Shown in pieces: positions 48,701 through 63,240 of a stretch of DNA of 64,000 nucleotides (within the stretch, counting starts at the first letter, position 1; the number at the start of each line of letters is the position of its first letter). The translations under genes were made by a program, and so were the position numbers. This stretch comes from Nansenia antarctica (taxonomy: Eukaryota > Chordata > Actinopteri > Argentiniformes > Microstomatidae): NCBI GenBank assembly GCA_963989245.1, contig OZ022353.1, positions 24,612,524-24,676,523 on the forward strand, in the 5' to 3' direction. Under the pieces are notes generated by a model. The model did not search any database, was not told the DNA's origin, and was given only the letters and a program-made list of their open reading frames with translations.

Positions 48701-51700
48701 CATTATATATACTACAACAACAACACATTATATATACTACAACAACAACACATTATATATACTACAACAACAACACATTATATATACTACTACAACAACA
48801 CATTATATATACTACAACAACAACACATTATATATACTACAACAACAACATTATATATACTACAACAACAACAACACATTATATATACTACAACAACATC
48901 ACATTATATATACTACAACAACAACACATTATATATACTACAACAACAACAACACAACAACAACACATTATATATACTACAACAACAACACATTATATAT
49001 ACTACAACAACAACACATTATATATACTACAACAACACATTATATATACTACAACACATCAACACATTATATATACTACAACAACAACACATTATATATA
49101 CTACAACAACAACACATTAATATATACTACAACAACAACACATTATATATACTACAACAACAACAACACATTATATATACTACAACAACACATATATATA
49201 CTACAACAACATCAACACATTATATATACTACAACAACACATTATATATACTACAACAACATCAACACATTATATATACTACAACAACATCACATTATAT
49301 ACTACCAACAACAACACATTATATATACTACAACAACACATTATATATACTACAACAACAACAACACATTATATATACTACAACAACAACATCACATTAT
49401 ATATACTACAACAACATCAACACATTATATATACTACAACAACACATTATATATACTACAACAACATCAACACATTATATATACTACAACAACAACACAT
49501 TATATACTACAACAACAACATCACATTATATATACTAAACAACACATTATATACTACAACAACAACATTATATATACTACAACAACAACACACATTATAT
49601 ATACTACAACAACACAACACATTATATACTACAACAACAACACATTATATATACTACAACAACACATTATATATACTACAACAACAACACATTATATATA
49701 CTACAACAACACATTATATATACTACAACAACAACACATTATATATACTACAACAACAACATCACATTATATATACTACAACAACAACACAACACATTAT
49801 ATATACTACAACAACACATTATATATACTACAACAACATCAACACATTATATATACTACAACAACACATTATATATACTACAACAACAACACATTATATA
49901 TACTACAACAACACATTATATATACTACAACAACACATTATATATACTACAACAACAACATTATATATACTACAACAACAGCACACATTATATATACTAC
50001 AACAACATCACATTATATATACTACAACAACAACACATTATATATACTACAACAACAACACATTATATATACTACAACAACATCAACACATTATATATAC
50101 TACAACAACATCACATTATATATACTACAACAACAACACATTATATATACTACAACAACAACACATTATATATACTACAACAACAACACATTATATATAC
50201 TACAACAACAACACATTATATATACTACAACAACACATTATATATACTACAACAACAACACATTATATATACTACAACAACAACACATTATATATACTAC
50301 AACAACATCACATTATATATACTACAACAACATCAACACATTATATATATACTACAACAACAACACATTATATATACTACAACAACACATTATATATACT
50401 ACAACAACAACACATTATATATACTACAACAACAACACATTATATATACTACAACAACAACACATTATATATACTACAACAACAACAACACATTATATAT
50501 ACTACAACAACACATTATATATACTACAACAACAACAACACATTATATATACTACAACAACAACACATTATATATACTACAACAACAACACATTATATAT
50601 ACTACAACAACAACAACAACAACAACACATTATATATACTACAACAACAACACATTATATATACTACAACAACAACACATTATATATACTACAACACAAC
50701 ATCACATTATATATACTACAACAACAACACATTATATATACTACAACAACAACACATTATATATACTACAACAACAACAACAACACATTATATATACTAC
50801 AACAACACACATTATATATACTACAACAACAACACATTATATATACTACAACAACAACACATTATATATACTACAACAACATCACATTATATATACTACA
50901 ACAACATCACATTATATATACTACAACAACAACACATTATATATACTACAACAACAACACATTATATATACTACAACAACAACACATTATATATACTACA
51001 ACAACAACACATTATATATACTACAACAACAACACATTATATATACTACAACAACAACACTTATATAACTACAACAACAACAAACATTATATATACTACA
51101 ACAACATCACATTATATATACTACAACAACAACACATTATATATACTACAACAACATCACATTATATATACTACAACAACAACACATTATATATACTACA
51201 ACAACATCAACACATTATATATACTACAACAACAACACATTATATATACTACAACAACAACATCACATTATATATACTACAACAACATCAACACATTATA
51301 TATACTACAACAACATCAACACATTATATATACTACAACAACAACATCACATTATATATACTACAACAACAACACATTATATATACTACAACAACATCAC
51401 ATTATATATACTACAACAACAACACATTATATATACTACAACAACAACACATTATATATACTACAACAACAACAACACATTATATATACTACAACAACAT
51501 CACATTATATATACTACAACAACAACACATTATATATACTACAACAACAACAACAACACATTATATATACTACAACAACAACACATTATATATACTACAA
51601 CAACAACACATTATATATACTACAACAACATCAACACATTATATATACTACAACAACACATTATATATACTACAACAACAACACATTATATATACTACAA

Positions 51701-54700
51701 CAACAACACATTATATATACTACAACAACACAACACATTTATATACTACAACAACACATTATATATACTACAACAACAACACATTATATATACTACAACA
51801 ACAACAACACATTATATATACTACAACAACACATTATATATACTACAACAACATCAACACATTATATATACTACAACAACACATTATATATACTACAACA
51901 ACATCAACACATTATATATACTACAACAACATCACATTATATATACTACAACAACAACACATTATATATACTACAACAACACATTATATATACTACAACA
52001 ACAACACATTATATATACTACAACAACAACAACATCACATTATATTTACTACAACAACATCAACACATTATATATACTACAACAACACATTATATATACT
52101 ACAACAACATCAACACATTATATATACTACAACAACAACACATTATATATACTACAACACAACATCACATTATATATACTACAACAACAACACATTATAT
52201 ATACTACAACAACATCACATTATATATACTACAACAACATCACATTATATATACTACAACAACAACACATTATATATACTACAACAACACATTATATATA
52301 CTACAACAACAACAACACATCAACACATTATATACTACAACAACAACACATTATATATACTACAACAACACATTATATATACTACAACAACAACACATTA
52401 TATATACTACAACAACAACACATTATATATACTACAACAACAACACATTATATATACTACAACAACAACATCACATTATATATACTACAACAACAACAAC
52501 ACATTATATATACTACAACAACAACACATTATATATACTACAACAACATCAACACATTATATATACTACAACAACACATTATATATACTACAACAACAAC
52601 AACAACACATTATATATACTACAACAACACATTATATATACTACAACAACACATTATATATACTACAACAACAACACATTATATATACTACAACAACAGC
52701 ATCACATTATATATACTACAACAACATCACATTATATATACTACAACAACATCACATTATATATACTACAACAACAACACATTATATATACTACAACAAC
52801 ATCAACACATTATATATACTACAACAACATCACATTATATATACTACAACAACAACACATTATATATACTACAACAACAACACATTATATATACTACAAC
52901 AACAACACATTATATATACTACAACAACAACACATTATATATACTACAACAACACATTATATATACTACAACAACAACACATTATATATACTACAACAAC
53001 AACACATTATATATACTACAACATCACATTATATATACTACAACAACATCAACACATTATATATACTACAACAACAACACATTATATATACTACAACAAC
53101 ACATTATATATACTACAACAACAACACATTATATATACTACAACAACAACACATTATATATACTACAACAACAACACATTATATATACTACAACAACAAC
53201 AACACATTATATATACTACAACAACAACAACACATTATATATACTACAACAACAACACATTATATATACTACAACAACATCACATTATATATACTACAAC
53301 AACATCACATTATATATACTACAACAACAACACATTATATATACTACAACAACAACAACAACAACAACACATTATATATACTACAACAACAACACATTAT
53401 ATATACTACAACAACAACACATTATATATACTACAACAACAACATCACATTATATATACTACAACAACAACACATTATATATACTACAACAACAACAACA
53501 ACACATTATATATACTACAACAACAACACATTATATATACTACAACAACATCACATTATATATACTACAACAACATCACATTATATATACTACAACAACA
53601 ACACATTATATATACTACAACAACAACACATTATATATACTACAACAACAACACATTATATATACTACAACAACAACACATTATATATACTACAACAACA
53701 ACACATTATATATACTACAACAACAACACATTATATATACTACAACAACAACAACACATTATATATACTACAACAACATCACATTATATATACTACAACA
53801 ACAACACATTATATATACTACAACAACATCACATTATATATACTACAACAACAACACATTATATATACTACAACAACATCAACACATTATATATACTACA
53901 ACAACAACACATTATATATACTACAACAACAACATCACATTATATATACTACAACAACATCAACACATTATATATACTACAACAACATCAACACATTATA
54001 TATACTACAACAACAACATCACATTATATATACTACAACAACAACACATTATATATACTACAACAACATCACATTATATATACTACAACAACAACACATT
54101 ATATATACTACAACAACAACACATTATATATACTACAACAACAACAACACATTATATATACTACAACAACATCACATTATATATACTACAACAACAACAC
54201 ATTATATATACTACAACAACAACAACAACACATTATATATACTACAACAACAACACATTATATATACTACAACAACAACACATTATATATACTACAACAA
54301 CATCAACACATTATATATACTACAACAACACATTATATATACTACAACAACAACACATTATATATACTACAACAACAACACATTATATATACTACAACAA
54401 CATCAACACATTATATATACTACAACAACACATTATATATACTACAACAACAACACATTATATATACTACAACAACAACAACACATTATATATACTACAA
54501 CAACACATTATATATACTACAACAACATCAACACATTATATATACTACAACAACACATTATATATACTACAACAACATCAACACATTATATATACTACAA
54601 CAACATCACATTATATATACTACAACAACAACACATTATATATACTACAACAACACATTATATATACTACAACAACAACACATTATATATACTACAACAA

Positions 54701-57297
54701 CAACAACATCACATTATATTTACTACAACAACATCAACACATTATATATACTACAACAACACATTATATATACTACAACAACATCAACACATTATATATA
54801 CTACAACAACAACACATTATATATACTACAACAACAACATCACATTATATATACTACAACAACAACACATTATATATACTACAACAACATCACATTATAT
54901 ATACTACAACAACATCACATTATATATACTACAACAACAACAACACATTATATATACTACAACAACAACACATTATATATACTACAACAACAACAACACA
55001 TCAACACATTATATACTACAACAACAACACATTATATATACTACAACAACACATTATATATACTACAACAACAACACATTATATATACTACAACAACAAC
55101 ACATTATATATACTACAACAACAACACATTATATATACTACAACAACAACATCACATTATATATACTACAACAACAACAACACATTATATATACTACAAC
55201 AACAACACATTATATATACTACAACAACATCAACACATTATATATACTACAACAACACATTATATATACTACAACAACAACAACAACACATTATATATAC
55301 TACAACAACACATTATATATACTACAACAACACATTATATATACTACAACAACAACACATTATATATACTACAACAACAGCATCACATTATATATACTAC
55401 AACAACATCACATTATATATACTACAACAACATCACATTATATATACTACAACAACAACACATTATATATACTACAACAACATCAACACATTATATATAC
55501 TACAACAACATCACATTATATATACTACAACAACAACACATTATATATACTACAACAACAACACATTATATATACTACAACAACAACACATTATATATAC
55601 TACAACAACAACACATTATATATACTACAACAACACATTATATATACTACAACAACAACACATTATATATACTACAACAACAACACATTATATATACTAC
55701 AACATCACATTATATATACTACAACAACATCAACACATTATATATACTACAACAACAACACATTATATATACTACAACAACACATTATATATACTACAAC
55801 AACAACACATTATATATACTACAACAACAACACATTATATATACTACAACAACAACACATTATATATACTACAACAACAACAACACATTATATATACTAC
55901 AACAACAACAACACATTATATATACTACAACAACAACACATTATATATACTACAACAACATCACATTATATATACTACAACAACATCACATTATATATAC
56001 TACAACAACAACACATTATATATACTACAACAACAACACATTATATATACTACAACAACAACACATTATATATACTACAACAACAACACATTATATATAC
56101 TACAACAACAACACATTATATATACTACAACAACAACACATTATATATACTACAACAACAACAACACATTATATATACTACAACAACATCACATTATATA
56201 TACTACAACAACAACACATTATATATACTACAACAACATCACATTATATATACTACAACAACAACACATTATATATACTACAACAACAACATCACATTAT
56301 ATATACTACAACAACATCACATTATATATACTACAACAACATCAACACATTATATATACTACAACAACAACAACACATTATATATACTACAACAACAACA
56401 CATTATATATACTACAACAACAACACATTATATATACTACAACAACAACACATTATATATACTACAACAACAACACATTATATATACTACAACAACAACA
56501 CATTATATATACTACAACAACATCACATTATATATACTACAACAACAACACATTATATATACTACAACAACATCACATTATATATACTACAACAACAACA
56601 CATTATATATACTACAACAACAACAACACATTATATATACTACAACAACAACACATTATATATACTACAACAACATCACATTATATATACTACAACAACA
56701 ACACATTATATATACTACAACAACAACACATTATATATACTACAACAACAACACATTATATATACTACAACAACATCACATTATATATACTACAACAACA
56801 ACACATTATATATACTACAACAACAACACATTATATATACTACAACAACAACACATTATATATACTACAACAACAACACATTATATATACTACAACAACA
56901 ACAACACATTATATATACTACAACAACAACACATTATATATACTACAACAACATCACATTATATATACTACAACAACAACACATTATATATACTACAACA
57001 ACACATTATATATACTACAACAACACATTATATATACTACAACAACACATTATATATACTACAACAACATCACATTATATATACTACAACAACACATTAT
57101 ATATACTACAACAACATCACATTATATATACTACAACAACAACACATTATATATACTACAACAACACATTATATACTACAACAACACATTATATATACTA
57201 CAACAACAACAACAACACATTATATATACTACAACAACACATTATATATACTACAACAACAACAACAACACATTATATATACTACAACAACAACAAT
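42779..57297. repeat. Satellite array, block 2
   Basis: 14.5 kb of the same 22/25/28-bp satellite in the same orientation as block 1. Markers recur at 43115, 44788, 47192, 49979, 52697 and 55378 (cagcat or its variant). A section at about 47.58-51.08 kb has many single-base insertions and losses (cattttatat, accattatat, cattaatata, ctaccaac, ctaaacaac, cttatataac), unlike the rest. The array ends at caacaataacatac. Confidence 0.99.
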
Positions 57298-58670
57298 AAC
57301 ATACAATATGTGACAGGGCATGGTTAAAAAGTCCACAAGTAGGGCAAAATCTTTTTTCAGTTTTTTCCAGATTATGAAAGGGTAGAATGTAAGCTTTAAA
57401 ATGATGTCTCATACATTGAAATCTGAAAGTTGAAGAAGTCATGGATATTTTAATGTTGATACCCTCCAAATGACCATTTTGAGAAAACCAGGCTCAAAGT
57501 CTTCTGAGTTTTTTCACAGAGGTAATGGATGGGAACAATAACTCCACCCTAATCACTCCCTCAAGACAACAACTCCCCCAGTACACTACCTGTCATTGTC
57601 TACCTGCCATCTGTCAGTGGGGTTGTCAGCTAACCCTCAGGAAACTCAATTGCAGGGCTGACATGTTTAAATTGCTAAATAATAATAATAATAATTCAAG
57701 ATTCATGATTTTGTATTGCCATGTGTGCCAAAAGTTTATTACATCCCATTACAAGTACAAGATAGTAAAATTCATGGCAATGGAAAACATTTGGCAAGAT
57801 ACAGTTGAGCAATACAATAACAGAATGGTAAAAAAATAATAATGTTGTGTCCGTGTGCATGCATTTATCATTATAGTCCATAAAGCATCTAGTGGGACTT
57901 CGGTGTAGTTCCTTCCCATCCCATCTGGGCATCAAAGTTGTAATAAAAAAAGAACACAGTACATTTAAAATGATTGCCCACTGTTACCAACAGACCACTT
58001 TTACGAAATACTACTATCTTCATAAAATAGAATTGCTTATACAATGACATTGACAAATACCTGAAGTGCTGGTGACTCACATCAAGGTGTAATCTCTCAG
58101 AACCTCTCACCTCGTCATTCTGTAACACAAATTTCAGGTCAGAGGTGTGGACACTTCTCTAGTGTAGGTTTTCCATAGACTCTCAGTGTACTGTACTTGT
58201 ACTGTAAGAAGTAGGCTAATGAAATCATTTCAATTCACAGTATTATTCTACAGCAAATCTACATATCAATGAATTAATAATTATTTTAGATTCCACACAA
58301 CATTACCACTCATTACAAAAGCATTTACTTTTTCTATAATCTATTATATCTCTAACAAAGCTAGCTAGCTAGCTAACAAGCACACTAAAATTGTGCATTA
58401 CAGTATGTTGCATGTTTAGTAGGTCTGCAACAAATGTATTTATTCATTATGTTTTATCTTTGACAACATATTTCTTCCTCCCACCATCTCCTATTAGTGT
58501 TGTAGAGGGGTGGCATAATTGTGCTGAGCACAGTTTCAGTGGCTATCTACCTTACTGATGCTTACAAAGGCGCTATCTACCTTACTCACAAAACAACAAA
58601 TAACTGTTTGGCTATCCTAAGTAAACAACACAAAATCCTAGTAAACAACACATGTAACTCACTAAAACGT
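57298..58670 (-). other. Exon-like segments of unidentified minus-strand gene
   Basis: A 59-nt segment at about 58075-58133 reads NDEVRGSERLHLDVSHQHF on the minus strand. It is bounded by an acceptor (ttgtgttacag) and a donor (cag/gtattt). A second possible exon starts after tttgatgcccag at about 57923. At 57380-57470 a frame with FCPTCGLFNHALSHI follows. None matches a family I know. A (aat)n run and ttcatgattttgtattgcc near 57680-57720 look like a LINE tail, so part of this may be repeat. Confidence 0.3.
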
Positions 58671-58672
58671 AC

Positions 58673-58916
58673 CCAAGAACGCAGCAGAAGGTCTGTCTGC
58701 AGACAACTGTCCAATGAATAGTGAACTGATGTGGAGATCAATGTCTGAAATTCCGTTGTCTTCTTCGTCATCGTCAGATTCGGAGTTCGGAATTCCCGTT
58801 CGGAGTTCCCATTATGTATAGTCCAATATTAAGGAGTTAATTAATTGCCCACTGTCGATATTTCTGCCTGCTTTTGAAATTCTGTTGATAGCATTAGCGA
58901 GAGCATCAGCATCCAT
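58673..58916 (-). other. Putative first coding exon with in-frame TAA
   Basis: An ATG at 58916 (minus strand) starts MDADALANAINRISKAGRN and runs to a TAA at 58812-58814. The same frame then continues open with SESDDDEEDNGISDIDLHIS and FIGQLSADRPSAAFLG up to a splice donor (ttggg/tacgt area, 58671). Acidic and Ser/Asp-rich, without a known domain. A TATA motif lies 43 bp upstream. It could be a host gene, a pseudogene or the start of a DNA transposon gene. Confidence 0.35.
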
Positions 58917-58958
58917 CTTGTAAACTTGTCAACAAACAGGTCCACACGCACATGGCTA

Positions 58959-58964
58959 CTTATA
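58959..58964 (-). promoter_or_regulatory. TATA box of putative minus-strand gene
   Basis: ccagctataagtagcc on the minus strand holds TATAAG, placed 43 bp before the ATG at 58916. It is the only promoter-like signal I can tie to a start in this part of the window. Confidence 0.35.
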
Positions 58965-59252
58965 GCTGGGGTGGGTGTGGCTACACACACTGCCACACTA
59001 ATACCCCCCACCCGACTTTGCTAACAAAATGTAGGTATTTAGTGAATGTAAAACTATTGGTTATGACTTGTTTGGCTCGATTGCAAGGTTTCACAATTCC
59101 CGACATGAGGACCTTTTAATGAAACGGTGTCATTATCAGAATGAATGGGGCTAGTACTCATTTTGTGCACTAGATGGGGGTAGAGCATCAAAGTACAAAG
59201 TTACTACGTCTATAAGCACCTCTCCAAGGAAACCGTAGAGGCTCTAAGAAAT

Positions 59253-59665
59253 ATATTTAGCAGGAGAGGGAGGAGGAGAGGGGCATTTGGCAGGGGAGGA
59301 AGGAGGAGAGGGGTATTTGGCAGGGGAGGGAAGAGGAGAGGGGTATTTGGCAGGGGAGGAAGGGGGAGAGGGGCATTTAGTAGGGGAGAGAAGAGGAAAG
59401 GGGTATTTGGCAGGGGAGGAAGGGGGAGAGGGGCATTTAGCAGGGGAGGGAAGAGGAGAGGAGCATTTGGCAGGAGAGGGAGGAGGAGAGGAGCATTTGG
59501 CAGGGGAGGGAAGAGAAAAGGGGCATTTGGCTGGGGAGGAAGGGGGAGAGGGACATTTAGCAGGGGAGTACAGAGTCCTGGGGTATTTGGCAGGGGAGGG
59601 AGGAGGAGAGGGGCATTTAACAGGGGAGGGAGGAGGAGTGGGGCATTTAACAGGGTTGGAAGGGG
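59253..59665. repeat. 30-bp G-rich minisatellite, about 14 copies
   Basis: Units of the form gcatttggcaggggagggag followed by gaggagaggg, with point variants (tatttgg, gtatttggc, aacagg). The plus-strand frame MAGEEGGEGYLAGEGRGEGY... is open because 30 is a multiple of three. I treat it as a repeat, not a gene. Confidence 0.95.
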
Positions 59666-60385
59666 AGAGGAGATGGAGTGCCTCTTTATCTATCTCTTCT
59701 TTTCTTCCACCTCAATTGAAGCAACTTTGCGCCTCTTTTTCTGTTTACAAGTAAAGAAACAAGGGACATATGTGACACAGCCCAATGAAAAGTGCTACCT
59801 GTAGGCGAAATCATTTTTCTTTTTTTTTACATGTGCTTAAACTACAGATTGTAAGCTTTCCAGGTAGTACATTGGCCCAGTCACCCCAGAGACACTCCCT
59901 AATGTTATCCTCCTGGGGCTGGGGATCATCTGATTTCTTTTTGAAGAAGGATGAAAGCTTGGGTATTTTCCTGATAGTTTCTTCATTTCTCCTCTTTTTT
60001 TGTTGAGTTTGTTTTCTCTTTGTAGCTCCGCTATCATATTTTCTAATAGCTTACAAATGCACAACGGCTTTTCAAAAAAAATTGGTTGAGAGAGGACGCT
60101 GGTGTTGCTTGTTCCACAAGTAAGTACTACACAACGAAATGCAGTTTAGCATCCAACCAAAAGTGCAAAATAGTGATATCAGAACATGATATAAATAAAA
60201 CAAGAATGATCGTGATAGGTAACTATGTAATATACAGTATGCAGAGGCAGTATTGTAACTGTGATCAGTAGTGCAAAGATTATAGAGTGATCACATTAGT
60301 GCAGCCATCATAGTATTGTCATTGTCATTGTCATAGTATCCCAGGGTGACGAGGTGGGGGGATACTGAGAGTAAGTCAAATGTGT
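59666..60385. other. Non-coding, nothing firm
   Basis: No gene was recognised. A minus-strand frame with FHPSSKRNQMIPSPRRITLG (about 59880-59960) looks protein-like but matches nothing I know. A (cattgt)n run lies at about 60317-60340 and a (GT)n plus 13-G run at 60386-60412. Confidence 0.4.
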
Positions 60386-60419
60386 GTGTGTGTGTGTGGG
60401 GGGGGGGGGGGTATTTCAG

Positions 60420-61310
60420 CGGGGTATGTGGAGGGGGGGATTGTGTATCAGAATGATAGTTAAAGAGCTGCTGGTACGGGACTTGAGGATCCTGTACTTT
60501 CTGAGTCTCTTAGATGGTAGGGGGTCAAACAGACCGTGGTTGTGGTTTGCCGCCCTCCACCGACACTGGGTTGCCTAGAGGGACTCGATGGTAGGGAGTT
60601 TGGTGCCAATGTTACCCTGGGCGGTTTTCACCACCCGTTGCAGGGCCTTCCGGTCGGACACATTGCTGTTGCCGTACCTCACTGTAATGCAGTTGATGAG
60701 GATGCTCTCAATGGTGCAGCGGTAGAAGTTGGTTAGGATCCTGGGAGACAGCTGGGCTTTCTTCAATCTCCTCTGGAAGTATAGGCACTGCTGTGCCTTT
60801 TTGACCAAGGAATAGGTGTTAAGGGTCCAAGAGAGGTCCTCAGAGATGTGGACCCCCAGAAACGTGAAGCTGGGGAACACGCTCCACTCCCATCCCATTG
60901 CTGTAGATGGGGGAGTGTTCACAGCGTCCAGTTTTTCTGAAGTCCACAATGACCTCCTTGGTCTTACTGGTGTTGAGGGCCAGGTTGTTGTCAGCGCACC
61001 ACGCCGCCAGATGTTGGACCTCCTCCCTGTAGGCCGTTTCGTTGTTGTTACTTATCAGGCCTATCACTGTGGTGTCGTCTGTGAACTTGATGATGGAGTT
61101 CGATCCATGTATCGGCACGCAGTTGTGGATGAACAAGGAGTAGAGGAGGGGGCTCAGCACACAGCCTTGAGGCACATCAGTATTAAGGGTCAGAGTGGAG
61201 GAGGAGCAGTTGTCCAACTTGACCAGCTGGGGTCTGTTAGTTAGGAAGTCTAGGATCCAGTTGCAGAGGGAGGTGCTGAAATCAAGGTCCATATTGTCAG
61301 CCTCCTCCAT
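60420..61310 (-). pseudogene. Rex1-like LINE fragment (reverse transcriptase)
   Basis: The minus strand encodes the middle and end of a non-LTR reverse transcriptase: LCNWILDFLTNRPQLVKL, DVPQGCVLSPLLYSLF, then the catalytic box FTDDTTVIGLI (FTDD in place of YADD, as in Rex1-like fish elements). EEVQHLAAWCADNNLALNTS, KTKEVIVDFRK, FLGVHISEDLSWTLNT and RKALQRVVKTAQGNIG follow. The frame shifts near 60870 and ends at 60575; the remaining 3' portion runs to about 60420. It is 5'-truncated. Confidence 0.87.
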
Positions 61311-61383
61311 GAAGGAGACGGACAGTTAAACTGCTGTTTTCTGGAGGTAAGTGTAACCAAAAAAACATTATGTTCCACATAGG

Positions 61384-62069
61384 TGTTACGGACTGGATCA
61401 AGTGGTCAAATGTGGTAGTACCCCAGAACAGACAGACACAGAGACTAGGGTAATAATAATAGTATTTATTAAAAGGGGCTAGGCAAAGAATGGTAGTAGG
61501 ACAAGCGGGGGTCAGGCAGGGGGGGAATAGTCGGCAGGTAAGCAGGGGTACTTAGGCAGGAGGGGGTAGTCGGCAGGCAGGCAGGGGCTTTAGGCAGGAG
61601 GGGGTAGTCGGCAGGCAGGCAGGGGTTTAGGCAGGAGGAGTAGTCGTTAGGCAGGCAGGGGCTTCGGCAGGAGGAGTAGTCGTTAGGCAGGCAGGAGGGT
61701 AGGCAGGGCAGGTAGGCAGGCAGGCAGGAGTAGACTGGGGGAGGAGAGAAAACAAACAAACAAAATAAATAAAACGACTGGGAAAATAATAGGTAATAAC
61801 GGAGCTAGAGTTCACAGGAGACAAACGAGGGAGCGAGACGACTAACCACATAGGATCGGATTGATCAAGCGTCAGACGGCAGGTTGCGGGGCCTTTTATC
61901 CAGGTCTCTCCTCCGGAGATTGTAGACACCTGCTGGAGCCGGCGCAGCTGTCTCCGATTGCGCCTGATTGGTCTCACCGAGCGGCGCCGAGGTGGAAGCG
62001 AGTGGAGCCGAAGCGGGACCGAGCGGCGCCGAGGTGGAAGCGAGTGGAGCCGAAGCGGGATCCACAACA
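61384..62069 (-). repeat. Solo LTR 1, 686 bp
   Basis: The segment runs from TGTTACGGACTGG to GGATCCACAACA and is flanked by the perfect 5-bp duplication atagg (61379-61383 and 62070-62074). On the minus strand it starts TGTTGTGGATCCC, has a TATA-like ggataaaaggcc (about 61890-61900) and an AATAAA (61465-61470), and ends CAGTCCGTAACA. That is the layout of an LTR promoter and polyadenylation region. Two internal tandem arrays occur: a roughly 37-bp caggcaggcaggggctt type (61500-61735) and a 42-bp gagcggcgccgaggtggaag unit x2 (61977-62060). No internal retroviral-like sequence lies next to it. Superfamily unassigned. Confidence 0.8.
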
Positions 62070-62074
62070 ATAGG

Positions 62075-62497
62075 GTTGTCAAGATACCAGAATTTTTAAT
62101 GTGCATGCTAAATAATACTCAGCACCTCTTTCAATACCACAACAACAATAAAAAGATCCACCCACACAAAATAGAACACATTGGAAATCACTGCAAGCAA
62201 ATCAACAAAGAGCTGATATTTTTGGGAGAATTTGCTCCAACTACACTTCATGTGAACTACACTTCTGAAACGTCACAAGTGTGCAAACTCATCATTTGTT
62301 TACTTACTGTCAAGCCATAAAAAGTGTGCTCTTGTTGTAAAGTTGACATTAGTGACATATCTCTGAAGGAGGAGCACTCAAGGTCAAGGGTCAGAGTGTG
62401 CATTTGGACTCAACTGGAAATAACTGAGTTGGATACTCAGTTATGGCTTTACTGATGACAGTTTCTGGGAGGTTGACTGAAATATTGTTGATTGAAC
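62075..62497. other. Non-coding, nothing recognised
   Basis: No gene or repeat family recognised between the solo LTR and the microsatellite. Confidence 0.4.

Positions 62498-62593
<96 letters not shown>
62498..62593. repeat. (TG)n(TA)n compound microsatellite
   Basis: About 10 TG units followed by about 37 TA units. Long frames of Y and I or T and H across it are artefacts. Confidence 0.97.
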
Positions 62594-62595
<2 letters not shown>

Positions 62596-63235
62596 ATGCC
62601 GGCCTTGGGGGGGCCTTGGGAAACTACAGTGGCTGGTTTCCCCTTTGAAACACATGTTAAACTTTGTATACCGTCTGGCCAAATAAGACTTGGGCTTGAT
62701 TTCGTTTTCTATTATTATAGGCTTCTTTTTTAGATACAGTAGGCTTACATGACCAGGACTTTGAGTCATAGAAAAATACACAACATGTTCCCACTAAGAC
62801 TAAGGTTAAGGTGCATTGCTAATTTGACATCTTTCCTTGAGGCTTGTGCCATTGCCCCATCTTACCAGTCTGAACCACTTGAATTAGTTTCCCTCTAAGC
62901 ACAGGTTGGAAACAATGACACACATGTAGGCTATAAACACTCATGAAAGATCAACCTAAAAGTAGGCTACGGCAGAAATGACCATATTGAAATGTGTTCT
63001 TATTCTAAATGATGTGGTACTTCCAGACCTGCTAGATCCTAGCAAGAATCAGATAACAACACTCTAAATGTTGCCTATGCTGACATCAGTGACAGATGCC
63101 AATGAATGCCTAAATGTTGACATCTTAAATCAAATGAAAGTGTATTTATCTGTACATTGAATACAGCCATAGCAGTGCAATTAAACGCTTAGGCTTCCTC
63201 AACAATGTAGCAAGCAACAATCAACAATGCAATAT
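62594..63235. other. Non-coding, nothing recognised
   Basis: A+T-rich DNA without long frames. No repeat family recognised. Confidence 0.4.
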
Positions 63236-63240
63236 AACAT

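Noticed and set aside
32901..57297. CRISPR array
   Set aside because: Units are contiguous satellite repeats without distinct spacers, in a eukaryotic context.
59287..59754. 155-aa Gly/Glu repeat protein
   Set aside because: Translation of a 30-bp minisatellite. A unit length divisible by three keeps the frame open; there is no promoter or domain.
61469..62106. Cys/Pro/Leu-rich and Arg-rich frames on the minus strand and Arg-rich plus-strand frames
   Set aside because: They lie inside solo LTR 1 and follow its two tandem arrays.
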